A stretch of DNA of 64,000 nt from assembly GCA_046350095.1 (NCBI GenBank), contig JAXMBA010000004.1, positions 682,001-746,000 on the forward strand, read 5' to 3'. The stretch's first letter is position 1; every line of letters begins with the position of its first letter. The position numbers were made by a program, and so were the translations under genes. Origin of the DNA: Urbifossiella sp046350095. Its GTDB lineage: Bacteria > Planctomycetota > Planctomycetia > Gemmatales > Gemmataceae. A model generated the notes under the pieces. The model was given only the letters and a program-made list of their open reading frames with translations, was not told the origin of the DNA and searched no databases. This document shows positions 19,983-28,102 of this stretch, one piece after another.

Positions 19983-20534
19983 GTGCGAACCACGCTCCTG
20001 AGTGCGACCGCGTTGCTTGGGCTCGCGGCGACCGCCGCGGCCCAGCAGCCGGGGTTCCCGTCGGGGGGGCTGAACTACGGGGTGCCGGGCTACCCGACGT
20101 TCAACCCGCAGAACGCGATGCCGAACATCTACAACCCGCGCACGCAGCCGCTGAGCCCGTACCTGAATCTGATGCGCGGCGGCAACCCGGGCGTGAACTA
20201 CTACTACGGCGTCCGCCCCGGCACCACCGGCGGCGGGGCGATGTTCGGAGCCGGCGGGGCCGGCGGGTTCGGGCCGCGTGCGGGGGGATTCCAGTTCCAG
20301 TACACCCCGGACGACGCCCTGCTGCTGCCGGAGCCGGGCGAGGGCTACGTGCTGCCGCCGGCCGGACACCCGACGGTGTTCAACAACACTCTGGGCTACT
20401 TCCCCAACGGCCCGGGGGCCGGCGGGGTCGGCGGGGTCGGCGGGGCCGTCGGGGTCGGAGGGGCCGGCATGGGTTGGCAGCGGCCCCGGACGGGCAACCA
20501 ACAAGTTCAGCAACCGCGGACCGGGCGCCGCTGA
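19983..20534 (+). CDS. Small secreted Gly/Pro-rich protein
   Basis: 183 residues from a GTG start 18 bp after the export lipoprotein. A signal peptide (MRTTLLSATALLGLAATAAA) precedes a low-complexity mature protein rich in Gly, Asn, Pro and Tyr. Around residues 147-165 a short GGVGGVGG tandem is coded by a GGCGGGGTC-type minisatellite. No enzyme motifs and no membrane helix. The operon position suggests an envelope or exopolymer role; nothing more can be said. Confidence 0.75.
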   Translation: MRTTLLSATALLGLAATAAAQQPGFPSGGLNYGVPGYPTFNPQNAMPNIYNPRTQPLSPYLNLMRGGNPGVNYYYGVRPGTTGGGAMFGAGGAGGFGPRAGGFQFQYTPDDALLLPEPGEGYVLPPAGHPTVFNNTLGYFPNGPGAGGVGGVGGAVGVGGAGMGWQRPRTGNQQVQQPRTGRR

Positions 20535-20579
20535 CGGACAGGCCGCCGGGACGGACCCCGGCGTGAGAAGGAGTCGGAC

Positions 20580-22136
20580 ATGGAAGTCGGGTCGCAGAAG
20601 GCCGGCCGATGGGCGTGGGCGGTGCGCGGCGCGTCGGGGCTGGCTGTGGCCTCGGCCGTGTCGGCAGCGGCCGCCGCTGACGGCCCCCGCGCCGCGGCGC
20701 TCCTGCCGCCGCGCGTCGGCGACGCGCCGCCGGCCGCGGTCGTGGCCCGTGGTGCGATCGACGACGACCTACTCGCCACGACTCCCGTCGTGCGAAAGGG
20801 TTCGACCCCGCGCTCGCTCACGCCGCCGACCGCGGCGAAGGCCGCCCCCGACCACTGGCTCACCGGGGTCGATCCGAACCTCATCACCGCGGCCGCGACG
20901 ACCCCCGCGAAAGGCGTGACGCCGGCCAAGCTGACGCTCGACCCGCGGCCGGTGTCGGCTCTGCCGCCGGCCGCGTCGCCGAAGCTGACCGCCCCGCCCC
21001 CGCTGTTCAAGGCCGGCGAGGTAAACCCGCTGGCGAAGGGCGCCGAGGCGTTCAAGGGCTTCGCGATGCAAGACGGCAGCGCCGCCTTGTCGCTGGGCGG
21101 GTCGCCGCCCGCGGACGCACGCTCGCCGCACGACCCGCACCTGGGGAAGGCACCGAACGGCGCCCCCGTGCTGGCCGGCCCGCCGGCGTGGCGGTGGTAC
21201 GGCTACGGCTCCGTTACCCCGGGGGCCAACGCCTACGCTCCGAGCGGCCAGTACCCGCGGGCCTCGGCCAACTGGTACTCGGTGACGAAGGCGACCCCGG
21301 GCGCTTTCCCGGTGCCGGTGGTGAACCCGTACCGAACTGGCCCCGGCACCGAGCCGCCGAGCTACGCCGGCATCGCGCCCACGCCGACGCGGCCGACGTT
21401 CACGCCAATGCTGACGGACAACACGCTGCCACCGCCGGTGCTAAACCCGGCCCCGCTGCCGCCGCCGAAGCTCGGGCTGTCGCCGACCGCCGAGCCAGTG
21501 GCCGCGGCGCCCCTCCCGCTACCGACGATGCCGTCGATGACCGCGCCGGCCCGGGTGTCGGTGTCGCCGCCGCCGTTCACGCCGATCCCGTTACCGCCGC
21601 CGCCAGCAGTGCGGGCGCCTGAACCCGTTGCCAGTCGTCCGGCCACGCCGCCGATCCTGCCACCACTGTCGGTGATGCCGGCGACCCCGGCGCCGGCGCT
21701 CGTGCCGCCGGTACCGACGGTGTCGCCGGTTTCGGCGCCGGCGGTGGCACCTGCGTTGGCGCCCGTATCGGCGCCCGCGGCCGCCGATGACGACGTCCGC
21801 TGGAAGTCGAACCCCACCCACCGTACGTCGCCGCCACCGGGGACGTGGGTGCAGCCGGGCGACCGCCTCCGCTCGGCCGACGAACCGCGGCGGCCGATCG
21901 CCCGGGGTCAGATCGGCGACGAGGTGCAGGAGCCGGCCGACCCGGTGGAGACGGTGGTGCAGGCCGTCTGCCGCGGCCGGGCGACCGGGATCGACGTGCG
22001 GCACACCGGTCCGCTACACGTGACGGTGTGTTTCGAAGCGCGGTCACAGACGGATGCCACCGCGCTGGTCCGCGATCTGAGCGCGCGGCCGGAACTGGCC
22101 CGATACGACGTCAACTTCTGCGTGCTGGTGAAGTGA
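20580..22136 (+). CDS. Pro/Ala-rich envelope protein with C-terminal BON-like domain
   Basis: 518 residues. AAGGAG precedes the ATG at 20580 and the gap to the previous gene is 45 bp, so it closes a three-gene operon. A possible N-terminal signal or membrane segment lies at about 16-38. Most of the chain (40-400) is Pro/Ala/Thr-rich and probably disordered, a likely spacer through the envelope. The last 75 residues (QEPADPVETVVQAVCRG..GIDVRHTG..VTVCFEA, ending YDVNFCVLVK) have the alpha/beta layout of BON-type domains. The BON call is tentative. Confidence 0.65.
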   Translation: MEVGSQKAGRWAWAVRGASGLAVASAVSAAAAADGPRAAALLPPRVGDAPPAAVVARGAIDDDLLATTPVVRKGSTPRSLTPPTAAKAAPDHWLTGVDPNLITAAATTPAKGVTPAKLTLDPRPVSALPPAASPKLTAPPPLFKAGEVNPLAKGAEAFKGFAMQDGSAALSLGGSPPADARSPHDPHLGKAPNGAPVLAGPPAWRWYGYGSVTPGANAYAPSGQYPRASANWYSVTKATPGAFPVPVVNPYRTGPGTEPPSYAGIAPTPTRPTFTPMLTDNTLPPPVLNPAPLPPPKLGLSPTAEPVAAAPLPLPTMPSMTAPARVSVSPPPFTPIPLPPPPAVRAPEPVASRPATPPILPPLSVMPATPAPALVPPVPTVSPVSAPAVAPALAPVSAPAAADDDVRWKSNPTHRTSPPPGTWVQPGDRLRSADEPRRPIARGQIGDEVQEPADPVETVVQAVCRGRATGIDVRHTGPLHVTVCFEARSQTDATALVRDLSARPELARYDVNFCVLVK

Positions 22137-22146
22137 GCCGGGGGCA

Positions 22147-23208
22147 TCACCCCGCGTCGCCCGCCCGCCGCCGCATCGTCGCCCACATTTCGGCGAAATC
22201 CTGTGGTGGTTTCACGTCCCAGCTCACCGCCTGGCCCGTGGCGGGGTGAACGAACCCGAGCCGGGCCGCGTGCAGCATCGGCCGTTCCGCCGAGCTGCGG
22301 TCCGGCAAGGGCCTCCCGTTCAGCGGCCGGTCGTACACGCGCTCGCCGCACAGCGGCGTCCCCGCCTCGCCGAGGTGGATGCGCACCTGGTGCGTACGCC
22401 CCGTTTCGAGCCGACACTCGACCGCGGCGAACGGCCCCAGTTGCTCCAGCACCTTCACGTGCGTCACCGCCTTCTTGCCGTCCTCGGTCAGCAAGTCGCG
22501 GGAGGTGCCGCGCCGCCCGTCGCCGCGGTCGGGCACGAACAGCGACTCGATCCGGCCACTCTTGGGGGCGCCGCGGGTAAGTCCCAGGTAGCGGCGGTCG
22601 GCGGTGTGCTTGCGGAACTGTGTCGTCAGGTGCTCGGCCGCGGCGCGGGTGCGGGCGAACACCACCAGCCCCGACGTGTCGCGGTCGATGCGGTGAACGG
22701 CGGTCACCGGCCGCGTCGGCGCGCCGAGCGCGGCCGGGAGCAGGTCGGCGAGCGTCTTCGGCAGGAACCGCTTGCCGCGGCCGAACTCCTCGGCCTCCTC
22801 CTTGTGCCGCATCGTGGTCAGCCCTGCGGGCTTGTTCACGACCACGATCGTGTCGTCGGCGTAGACGATGGCCTCGGCGGCGAGCAGGGACCCAGCTCCA
22901 TCGCCGTCGGGCAACTGCACCGGGAGGCGGACCGGCTTCGGAACGGGTTTGGGCTTCGGCTTCGGGGGCGCGGTCGTGGTGGGGGTCGCGTTCTTCACCT
23001 CGACCATCCCGCTGTCGAGCTGCACGCTCTTGCCGACCTTCAGCCGCCGAGCCACGTCCGTCTCGACCTGCTGGCCGACGCGGACGTGCCGGTTCTCGAT
23101 CATCCGCTTGGCGTGCGCCCACGACAGGCCGTAGCGCGTTTTCAAGACGGCCGCGAGCGTTTTGCCGTTCTCACGGCGGTCGACCACGAACACGATCGGC
23201 GGCATCAT
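22147..23208 (-). CDS. RluA family RNA pseudouridine synthase
   Basis: 353 residues. An N-terminal S4-type RNA-binding region (about 15-70) is joined by a Pro/Lys linker (75-100) to the catalytic domain. The motif HRIDRDTSG (172-180) contains the catalytic Asp-175 of the RluA group, and RLETGRTHQVRIHL is the second family signature. It isomerises uridine in rRNA or tRNA; the exact site cannot be read from sequence. Its ATG starts directly after the TGA of the gene before it on the same strand (23209-23955), so translation is probably coupled. Confidence 0.9.
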   Translation of the reverse strand: MMPPIVFVVDRRENGKTLAAVLKTRYGLSWAHAKRMIENRHVRVGQQVETDVARRLKVGKSVQLDSGMVEVKNATPTTTAPPKPKPKPVPKPVRLPVQLPDGDGAGSLLAAEAIVYADDTIVVVNKPAGLTTMRHKEEAEEFGRGKRFLPKTLADLLPAALGAPTRPVTAVHRIDRDTSGLVVFARTRAAAEHLTTQFRKHTADRRYLGLTRGAPKSGRIESLFVPDRGDGRRGTSRDLLTEDGKKAVTHVKVLEQLGPFAAVECRLETGRTHQVRIHLGEAGTPLCGERVYDRPLNGRPLPDRSSAERPMLHAARLGFVHPATGQAVSWDVKPPQDFAEMWATMRRRAGDAG

Positions 23209-23955
23209 TCACTCCACGGCGAACGTCTTCTCGTCGATCGACCCCAGCGGCTGATACTCGGCCACAACGATCTCGAGGAACGCCTTACCGTCGTGGCTCA
23301 CCCGCGACCGCATCGGGACCATCATGCCGCCGACCGCCTTGTACTCGGAGAACGCGGTGAACTCGTCCACCTTCTTCTGCTCCGGGTTCAGCCCGTCGCG
23401 CCGCATACCCGCCAGCAGGCCGGTCTTCACGTCGAAGTACAGGCGGGCGTCCTTCAGCCCCTTGGCTTTCACCAGCAGCACCGCCGCCGGCCGGCCGTCG
23501 ACCGTGCCGGGCAACTCGGGTGATAGTGTGTACTTGGCCGCGTCCAGGAGCGGGTACAGTAGCGACATCTCCTGGATGACGGCCGACTCCTTTAACTCGG
23601 CCTGCACGGCCGGGTCGAGGCGGCTCGGCTGGCCGGCCTCCGTCTGCCGGACCTTGTCGCCGTTCACGAGTTGTACCAGCGTCGTCTTCTGTCCGAACGC
23701 CTCGATCGTCATTTCGAGCCTGGCCTTGCCGGGGACTGCGAACGCCAGCGACCCGGTGAACGGGAACTCGGTGCCATTGATTCCCACCTTGCCGCCGATC
23801 TTCGAGGTGCCGGCCGGGTACTTCTTCAGCACGTCGAGCCCGCCGTGGGCGGTGATGGCCCGGCGGACCACGTCCCCCGGCGGCGGGCCGGCGGGCTGAG
23901 CCGCGGCCGCCACGACCGCCACGACCGTCAGAACCAGCAGCCGCGCCCGCCCCAT
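23209..23955 (-). CDS. Secreted LolA/outer-membrane lipoprotein-sorting-like protein
   Basis: 248 residues from the ATG at 23955, chosen for the GAGAGAGGTC element directly upstream and the signal peptide it exposes (about 1-22); the frame is open further upstream. The mature chain alternates beta strands with patterns such as AVPGKARLEMTIEAFGQKTTLVQLVNGDKVRQTEAG and a C-terminal YKAVGGMMVPMRSRV, resembling the half-barrel LolA/LppX fold. A periplasmic lipid or lipoprotein carrier role is plausible, but there is no LolB or LolCDE nearby. It directly precedes and abuts the pseudouridine synthase gene. Confidence 0.65.
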   Translation of the reverse strand: MGRARLLVLTVVAVVAAAAQPAGPPPGDVVRRAITAHGGLDVLKKYPAGTSKIGGKVGINGTEFPFTGSLAFAVPGKARLEMTIEAFGQKTTLVQLVNGDKVRQTEAGQPSRLDPAVQAELKESAVIQEMSLLYPLLDAAKYTLSPELPGTVDGRPAAVLLVKAKGLKDARLYFDVKTGLLAGMRRDGLNPEQKKVDEFTAFSEYKAVGGMMVPMRSRVSHDGKAFLEIVVAEYQPLGSIDEKTFAVE

Positions 23956-24044
23956 GACCTCTCTCCCGCGTGGACAGCACGTCGCCGGAAGACACAGCGT
24001 TAGAATACGGGTGTGGCTGCCGGGTCGCAACGAAAGGGCGGGTC

Positions 24045-24449
24045 ATGCGGACGATCGACGTGCGGACCGACCGGCGGACCGAGTTCGTGGAAATCACGGC
24101 CGACGTCCGCCGCGCCGTCCGCGAGGAGCGGTTGCTCGACGGGGCTGTCGTCGTCTACACGCCGCACACGACCGCGGCCGTGACCGTGCAGGAGAACGCC
24201 GACCCGGACGTGCTCCACGACCTGCTGTTGTGGCTGAACGGGACCATTCCGAAGGACGTGCCCGGCTTCCGCCACGCCGAAGGGAACAGCGACGCACACC
24301 TGAAAAGCTGCCTGATAGGCCCCTCGGTTTTGGTGCCGGTGGCCGGCGGCGAACTGGTACTCGGCCGCTGGCAGGGCGTGTTCTTCTGCGAGTTCGACGG
24401 CCCCCGCCGTCGCGAAGTGAAGGTGCAAACCATCGGGAACAAATCGTAA
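24045..24449 (+). CDS. yjbQ: YjbQ family protein (UPF0047)
   Basis: 134 residues, the usual length of the family. Conserved motifs are all present: PHTTAAVTVQENAD (about 40-53), FRHAEGNSDAHLKS (about 78-91) and LGRWQGVFFCEFDGPRR near the end. The His and Glu residues cluster into a metal-like site in known structures. The family is often annotated as secondary thiamine-phosphate synthase from weak activity seen in E. coli; the real role is unsettled. The ATG at 24045 has AAAGGG upstream. It is divergent from the LolA-like gene with 89 bp between. Confidence 0.9.
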   Translation: MRTIDVRTDRRTEFVEITADVRRAVREERLLDGAVVVYTPHTTAAVTVQENADPDVLHDLLLWLNGTIPKDVPGFRHAEGNSDAHLKSCLIGPSVLVPVAGGELVLGRWQGVFFCEFDGPRRREVKVQTIGNKS

Positions 24450-24560
24450 ACCCCGCCGAGATCGGCCGCCTCGGGTGTCGTGTTCCCCGACGATCCTCCT
24501 TGACGGCCCGGCCGGGGCGCCGGTAAGGTCCGTTACCCCATCCACGCCCCGGGCCGTCTG

Positions 24561-25289
24561 ATGCACCTGATCGCCCCTGATATTCTGGCCGAAGCCCGCG
24601 GGGTGAGCGGCGCCCTCGCCGGCACGGCGTGGGTGTTCGGCTTCGCGCTGTGGCTGTTCGGCTGGCGGTGGCACCGCTTCTGGGTCGTGGCCGGGGTGAC
24701 GCTCGGGGCCGGGTTGATCGGCCTGAACGCCGGCAAGACTAGCGGCGGGCAGGTGATGGCCGTCGGAATACTCCTGGCGGTCACTGCCGGCATGATGGCC
24801 CTGGAGTTGGCGAAGGTGATGGCCTTCGTCGCCGGCGGCATCGGGGCGTGGCTGGCGGTGCAGTGGGTACTGCCACAGGCGCAGGAGTTGTGGGCCGTGT
24901 TCCTGTCCGGCGGCCTGTTCGGGCTGCTGCTGTACCGCCTGTGGACGATGCTGCTGACGAGCCTGATCGGCACCCTGGTCGCTGGCCACGCGGCACTCCT
25001 ACTCCTGGAACAAGTGTTGAAATTCGACGCCGTGGCGTGGAGCAGCGGGAACCTGGTCGCACTCAACGGCGTGGTGGTGGGCCTGACGGTGCTGGGAGTC
25101 GTGGTGCAGGCGAAGCAGGCGTCCGAGCCCACGCCCGTGGCGGAGAAGGCCGAGGAGAAGAAGGGGAAGAAAGACGCCCGGCACGGCGAGCACAACGCCC
25201 ACGGCCACCACGCCGGCGACGACGACGAGGAGTCGAAGCCGGCCGGCGGGTGGTGGGGGCGTCTGGGTTCGTTTGCCCGCCCGAAGTGA
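24561..25289 (+). CDS. Polytopic membrane protein with charged His-rich tail
   Basis: 242 residues. About six hydrophobic segments (roughly 18-36, 40-58, 64-82, 84-103, 108-127, 130-150, and 160-180) are packed into the first 180 residues. The cytoplasmic-type tail is rich in Lys, Glu, His and Asp (about 185-242, with HGEHNAHGHHAGDDDEE). I recognise no family. The His/Asp run could bind metal. It stands alone between yjbQ and a convergent gene. Confidence 0.65.
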   Translation: MHLIAPDILAEARGVSGALAGTAWVFGFALWLFGWRWHRFWVVAGVTLGAGLIGLNAGKTSGGQVMAVGILLAVTAGMMALELAKVMAFVAGGIGAWLAVQWVLPQAQELWAVFLSGGLFGLLLYRLWTMLLTSLIGTLVAGHAALLLLEQVLKFDAVAWSSGNLVALNGVVVGLTVLGVVVQAKQASEPTPVAEKAEEKKGKKDARHGEHNAHGHHAGDDDEESKPAGGWWGRLGSFARPK

Positions 25290-25308
25290 CACCCTTCCGG
25301 TTGCAAGG

Positions 25309-26244
25309 TCAGCGACGCACGCCCGGGATGTCGAGCAGGTGCGCCGCGGCCAAGTCGTTGCCGAATACCTGCCTGTTGCGAAACGTCCAAACCACTTTCT
25401 TGTCCCGAGTCACCTCGAACAGCTGCGGCTGATCCGGGCCGGCGTGGCAGTTGCCAACGATCAGGTTCCCGTTCGGCAGCGCGTGCAGCGTCGTAACCCA
25501 CGCCAGCGTGACACCAGGCAACTCGTTCTGATCGAGGCTCCACACAACCTTGCCGGCGCGGTCCACTTCGAGAACGCGGTGGTTGTTCCCGCCGGCGATC
25601 ACGGTGTTCCCGTTCGCCAGCCGCACCGCCCCGAACACGCTCGTGCCGTACCCCTCGGGGCCGTGACCCGGCGCCTCCTTCTTGCCGCCCAACTCCAGCA
25701 CGTACTCCCACACCGTCTTCCCGGCCGCGTCGTACTCGCGGACCAGCCCGTCGCCCTCCTGGCAGACGAGGTAGTTCCCCGTCGGCAGCTTCCGCACCAG
25801 CCGCGTGTCGCGGTGGGCGTCCGGCCGCTTCACCGACAGCGGTACTTGCCGCACGATCTGGCCGGCGGCGTCCACCTCGACGATGCGGCGGTTGCCGCTC
25901 TCGGCGACCATCGTGGTGCCGTCCGGCAACCGCTGGAAGGCGTGGACCTCGACGCGGCCCTTGTTGTCGCCGACCGGCTTCGCCTCGTACCGCCACACGA
26001 CCTTCTTGTCCGGCGTCATCTCGGTGACGGTCGCGGGGCCGGTGTGCAGGAGGAAGTTGCCGTTCGGCAAGAGATGGATGTCGTGCGAGTTGTACTTGCA
26101 CTCGACCTCCCACTCGACCTTGCCGTCCTTGCCGACGAGCGCGACGTGCCCCTTGTCCTGCGCCAGGACGCGGTACGCGGGCGGGTCGGCTGCGGCGCCG
26201 GCGGCGAGTGACAGGGCGCTGACACAGGAGAGGAGCAGACGCAT
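25309..26244 (-). CDS. Secreted PQQ/NHL-like beta-propeller protein
   Basis: 311 residues with a signal peptide (MRLLLSCVSALSLAAGAAA). Repeated blades follow the pattern D..G.V.W.........H....LPNGN.L (for example about 45-75, 95-130, 155-180, 205-235, 255-280), the form of arylsulfotransferase-like or PQQ-like propellers. No catalytic His of arylsulfotransferases can be assigned. It starts 21 bp behind the reverse transcriptase stop on the same strand, so it may be read from the retron operon, but a secreted propeller has no obvious part in a retron. Confidence 0.75.
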   Translation of the reverse strand: MRLLLSCVSALSLAAGAAADPPAYRVLAQDKGHVALVGKDGKVEWEVECKYNSHDIHLLPNGNFLLHTGPATVTEMTPDKKVVWRYEAKPVGDNKGRVEVHAFQRLPDGTTMVAESGNRRIVEVDAAGQIVRQVPLSVKRPDAHRDTRLVRKLPTGNYLVCQEGDGLVREYDAAGKTVWEYVLELGGKKEAPGHGPEGYGTSVFGAVRLANGNTVIAGGNNHRVLEVDRAGKVVWSLDQNELPGVTLAWVTTLHALPNGNLIVGNCHAGPDQPQLFEVTRDKKVVWTFRNRQVFGNDLAAAHLLDIPGVRR

Positions 26245-26265
26245 CGGTTACTCGCTGAGAAGGAA

Positions 26266-27843
26266 TTACTTCAAGGAATCGTATTCGGCCCGGAGCTTCG
26301 CCCCCGCGTCGGGGCGGACCATCGCCACGAACGCGATCGTGCCTTCGAGCCAGGCGCGGAAGCTCTCGCGGCCGTCGCGGTTCTGGGCGTCCAGCCCCTC
26401 GGTCCTGGCGCGGTGGAGGATTGCCCGCAACTGCCGGATCAGCTCCCGCGACACCGAGGGTTTGTCGTTCACGACCACGCCGGTCACCGTCTGCGCCGCG
26501 TTCCGCCGCATGACGCGCGTCTTCTTCTCGTTGACGGTGAACCCTTCCTCCGCGGCGACGTGCCGGACGCGGGCCAAGAGGTAGCCGACTTTCTCGGCCT
26601 GCTCCGGGCCGCCGGAAAACGTTAGGTCGTCGGCGTAGCGGGTGAACGCGAACCCGAGCTTCGCCGCGAGGCCGCCGAGCCGCTTGTCGAGCCGCCGGGC
26701 CACCTGGTTCGACAGGCCCGGGCTCGTGGGCGCCCCCTGCGGCAGGCCGCGCGGGCCGACCGCGACCTCGTAGGTGGTGCCGGCATAGGTCGCGGTCGTG
26801 CGCGGGCACTCGGTGCAGAGCAGCGCGAACACAGTCGCCACGCTGCCGGAGTAGCCGTGCCGCTCGAACGCCGCCCGCACCCGCGGGAACGCCACACTCG
26901 GGAAGAAGTCGGCCAGGTCGAGGTTCACAACTACCGACTTGCTGATGTGCGGGGTGGCGTTCGACAGGATGCCGCGGCCGGGGACGAAGCCGTGCGCCGG
27001 GTCAGTGACCGGGAACTTGCTCACGACGTGTTCGAGAATCCAGTGCTGCACGCGCTTCAGCGTGGCGTGCGGGGCGGCCAGTGTCCGGATGCCGCCCGAT
27101 CGCTTGGGCACCTGGAACTTCACGTAGTGGGTCCGCGTCGCGGCCTCGGTGTGGAACGCCAGCCAGCGCAGCTGCTTGATACTCAGCCCGAGCGCGGCGG
27201 CAGCGTCGGCGGGGGCGTGGAGGACGGGTAGCCCGAACTCGGCGAGGCGGTCGGGGTCGCTCAGCCGCAGGTGGAGCCGACCCGACACGCCGCGCCCAAG
27301 GAAGATCACGTCCGTGTTGCGGCGGTGGCGGACGGCCTCGGCGCGCTCCTTCTTGCGGCGGGCGCTCTCCTCGCGCTTCTGCTGCTTAAGTCGCTCCTTC
27401 GCCTCGCGGTACGCCTGGACGGCCGCCTCGCCGGCGAACCCGGCTTGCAGGGCGAGCGTTTCCAGGCTCGGCTTCAGCCGCGCGTACTCGGCGCCGACGC
27501 GGTGAATCTCGGCCAGTTCCTCGGGCGTGAGGAGGCCGTGGGTGACGAGGGCGCGGTCGATGAGCCGGGTGCGCGGGTCGTCGGCCGGCGGTATGATGCT
27601 GGTGCGGCCGGTCTGCCAGGCGTTCGCCAGCAGGTTCTTGCCGGCCGCGGCGCTCACGATTTCGATTCGGGCGATCGGCAGGAACTCTGGTGCGGCGTAG
27701 GGGTCGGTGGGTAGGGAAATGGGACCACGAACGGGAGCAGGCGGGGGTGGTGCATCCGCCGCAGATGGCGGTGAGACGGGCGGCGCGACCGCTTCCGGAT
27801 CGGGCGGGGTCGGGCGGCGGGCCATCCAGTCGTACAGGCTCAT
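26266..27843 (-). CDS. Retron-type reverse transcriptase with long N-terminal extension
   Basis: 525 residues. The RT domain (about 240-525) has NLDLADFFPSV (catalytic D309, motif A), GLPQGAPTSP (366-375), RYADDLTFS (402-410, catalytic YADD) and TVNEKKTRVM. The two retron hallmarks are present: region X NATPH (295-299, NAxxH) and region Y VTG (453-455). No maturase or endonuclease domain follows, which argues against a group II intron RT. The first 240 residues are extra: a Pro-rich start, a helical part and a very basic helix (about 140-175, possible coiled coil or RNA grip). Such extensions are known from myxobacterial retron RTs. The ATG at 27843 lies 21 bp after an msr-msd-like RNA on the same strand; GGTGAG precedes it. 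It would reverse-transcribe that RNA into msDNA. Confidence 0.9.
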   Translation of the reverse strand: MSLYDWMARRPTPPDPEAVAPPVSPPSAADAPPPPAPVRGPISLPTDPYAAPEFLPIARIEIVSAAAGKNLLANAWQTGRTSIIPPADDPRTRLIDRALVTHGLLTPEELAEIHRVGAEYARLKPSLETLALQAGFAGEAAVQAYREAKERLKQQKREESARRKKERAEAVRHRRNTDVIFLGRGVSGRLHLRLSDPDRLAEFGLPVLHAPADAAAALGLSIKQLRWLAFHTEAATRTHYVKFQVPKRSGGIRTLAAPHATLKRVQHWILEHVVSKFPVTDPAHGFVPGRGILSNATPHISKSVVVNLDLADFFPSVAFPRVRAAFERHGYSGSVATVFALLCTECPRTTATYAGTTYEVAVGPRGLPQGAPTSPGLSNQVARRLDKRLGGLAAKLGFAFTRYADDLTFSGGPEQAEKVGYLLARVRHVAAEEGFTVNEKKTRVMRRNAAQTVTGVVVNDKPSVSRELIRQLRAILHRARTEGLDAQNRDGRESFRAWLEGTIAFVAMVRPDAGAKLRAEYDSLK

Positions 27844-27864
27844 CGCTCACCGCGCGGGTGGATT

Positions 27865-28076
27865 CCTGGGCCGTCGCGCCCGACGTCTGTCGTGGACCGG
27901 AGACGTTCACGACGCCGGGTGGAGCACCTCCACGCCGGAGACGCCGGTCGATTCAGTCCGGCGTGGAGGTGCTCCACCCGGCGAACAGACCAACGGCTCG
28001 GGGGACGCAATCGCGAGCGACTGCAACCGCGGCGGAACGCCGCAGCATTGGTATGGCTCGGACGCAACGACCCAAG
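27865..28076 (-). ncRNA. Retron msr-msd RNA, copy 1 (predicted)
   Basis: Read on the minus strand. The closing stem a1 (28076-28058, CUUGGGUCGUUGCGUCCGA) pairs over 19 positions with a2 (27883-27865), 15 Watson-Crick and 4 U·G. Directly after a1 is AGC, with G at 28057 as the candidate branching guanosine. The msr part holds hairpin GCGGCG-UUC-CGCCGC (28043-28029) and a second, weaker hairpin (GCAGUCGC with GCGAUUGC). The msd part is a perfect 27-bp hairpin (27983-27957 with 27939-27913) and a 17-nt loop. It begins 27 bp after the SWIM gene stop and ends 21 bp before the RT start. Its flanks match copy 2 almost base for base while both paired stems differ, which is strong covariation. Production of msDNA is inferred. 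Confidence 0.85.
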
Positions 28077-28102
28077 TTTACAGGGGCTTCCGTGCCCGTG
28101 TC

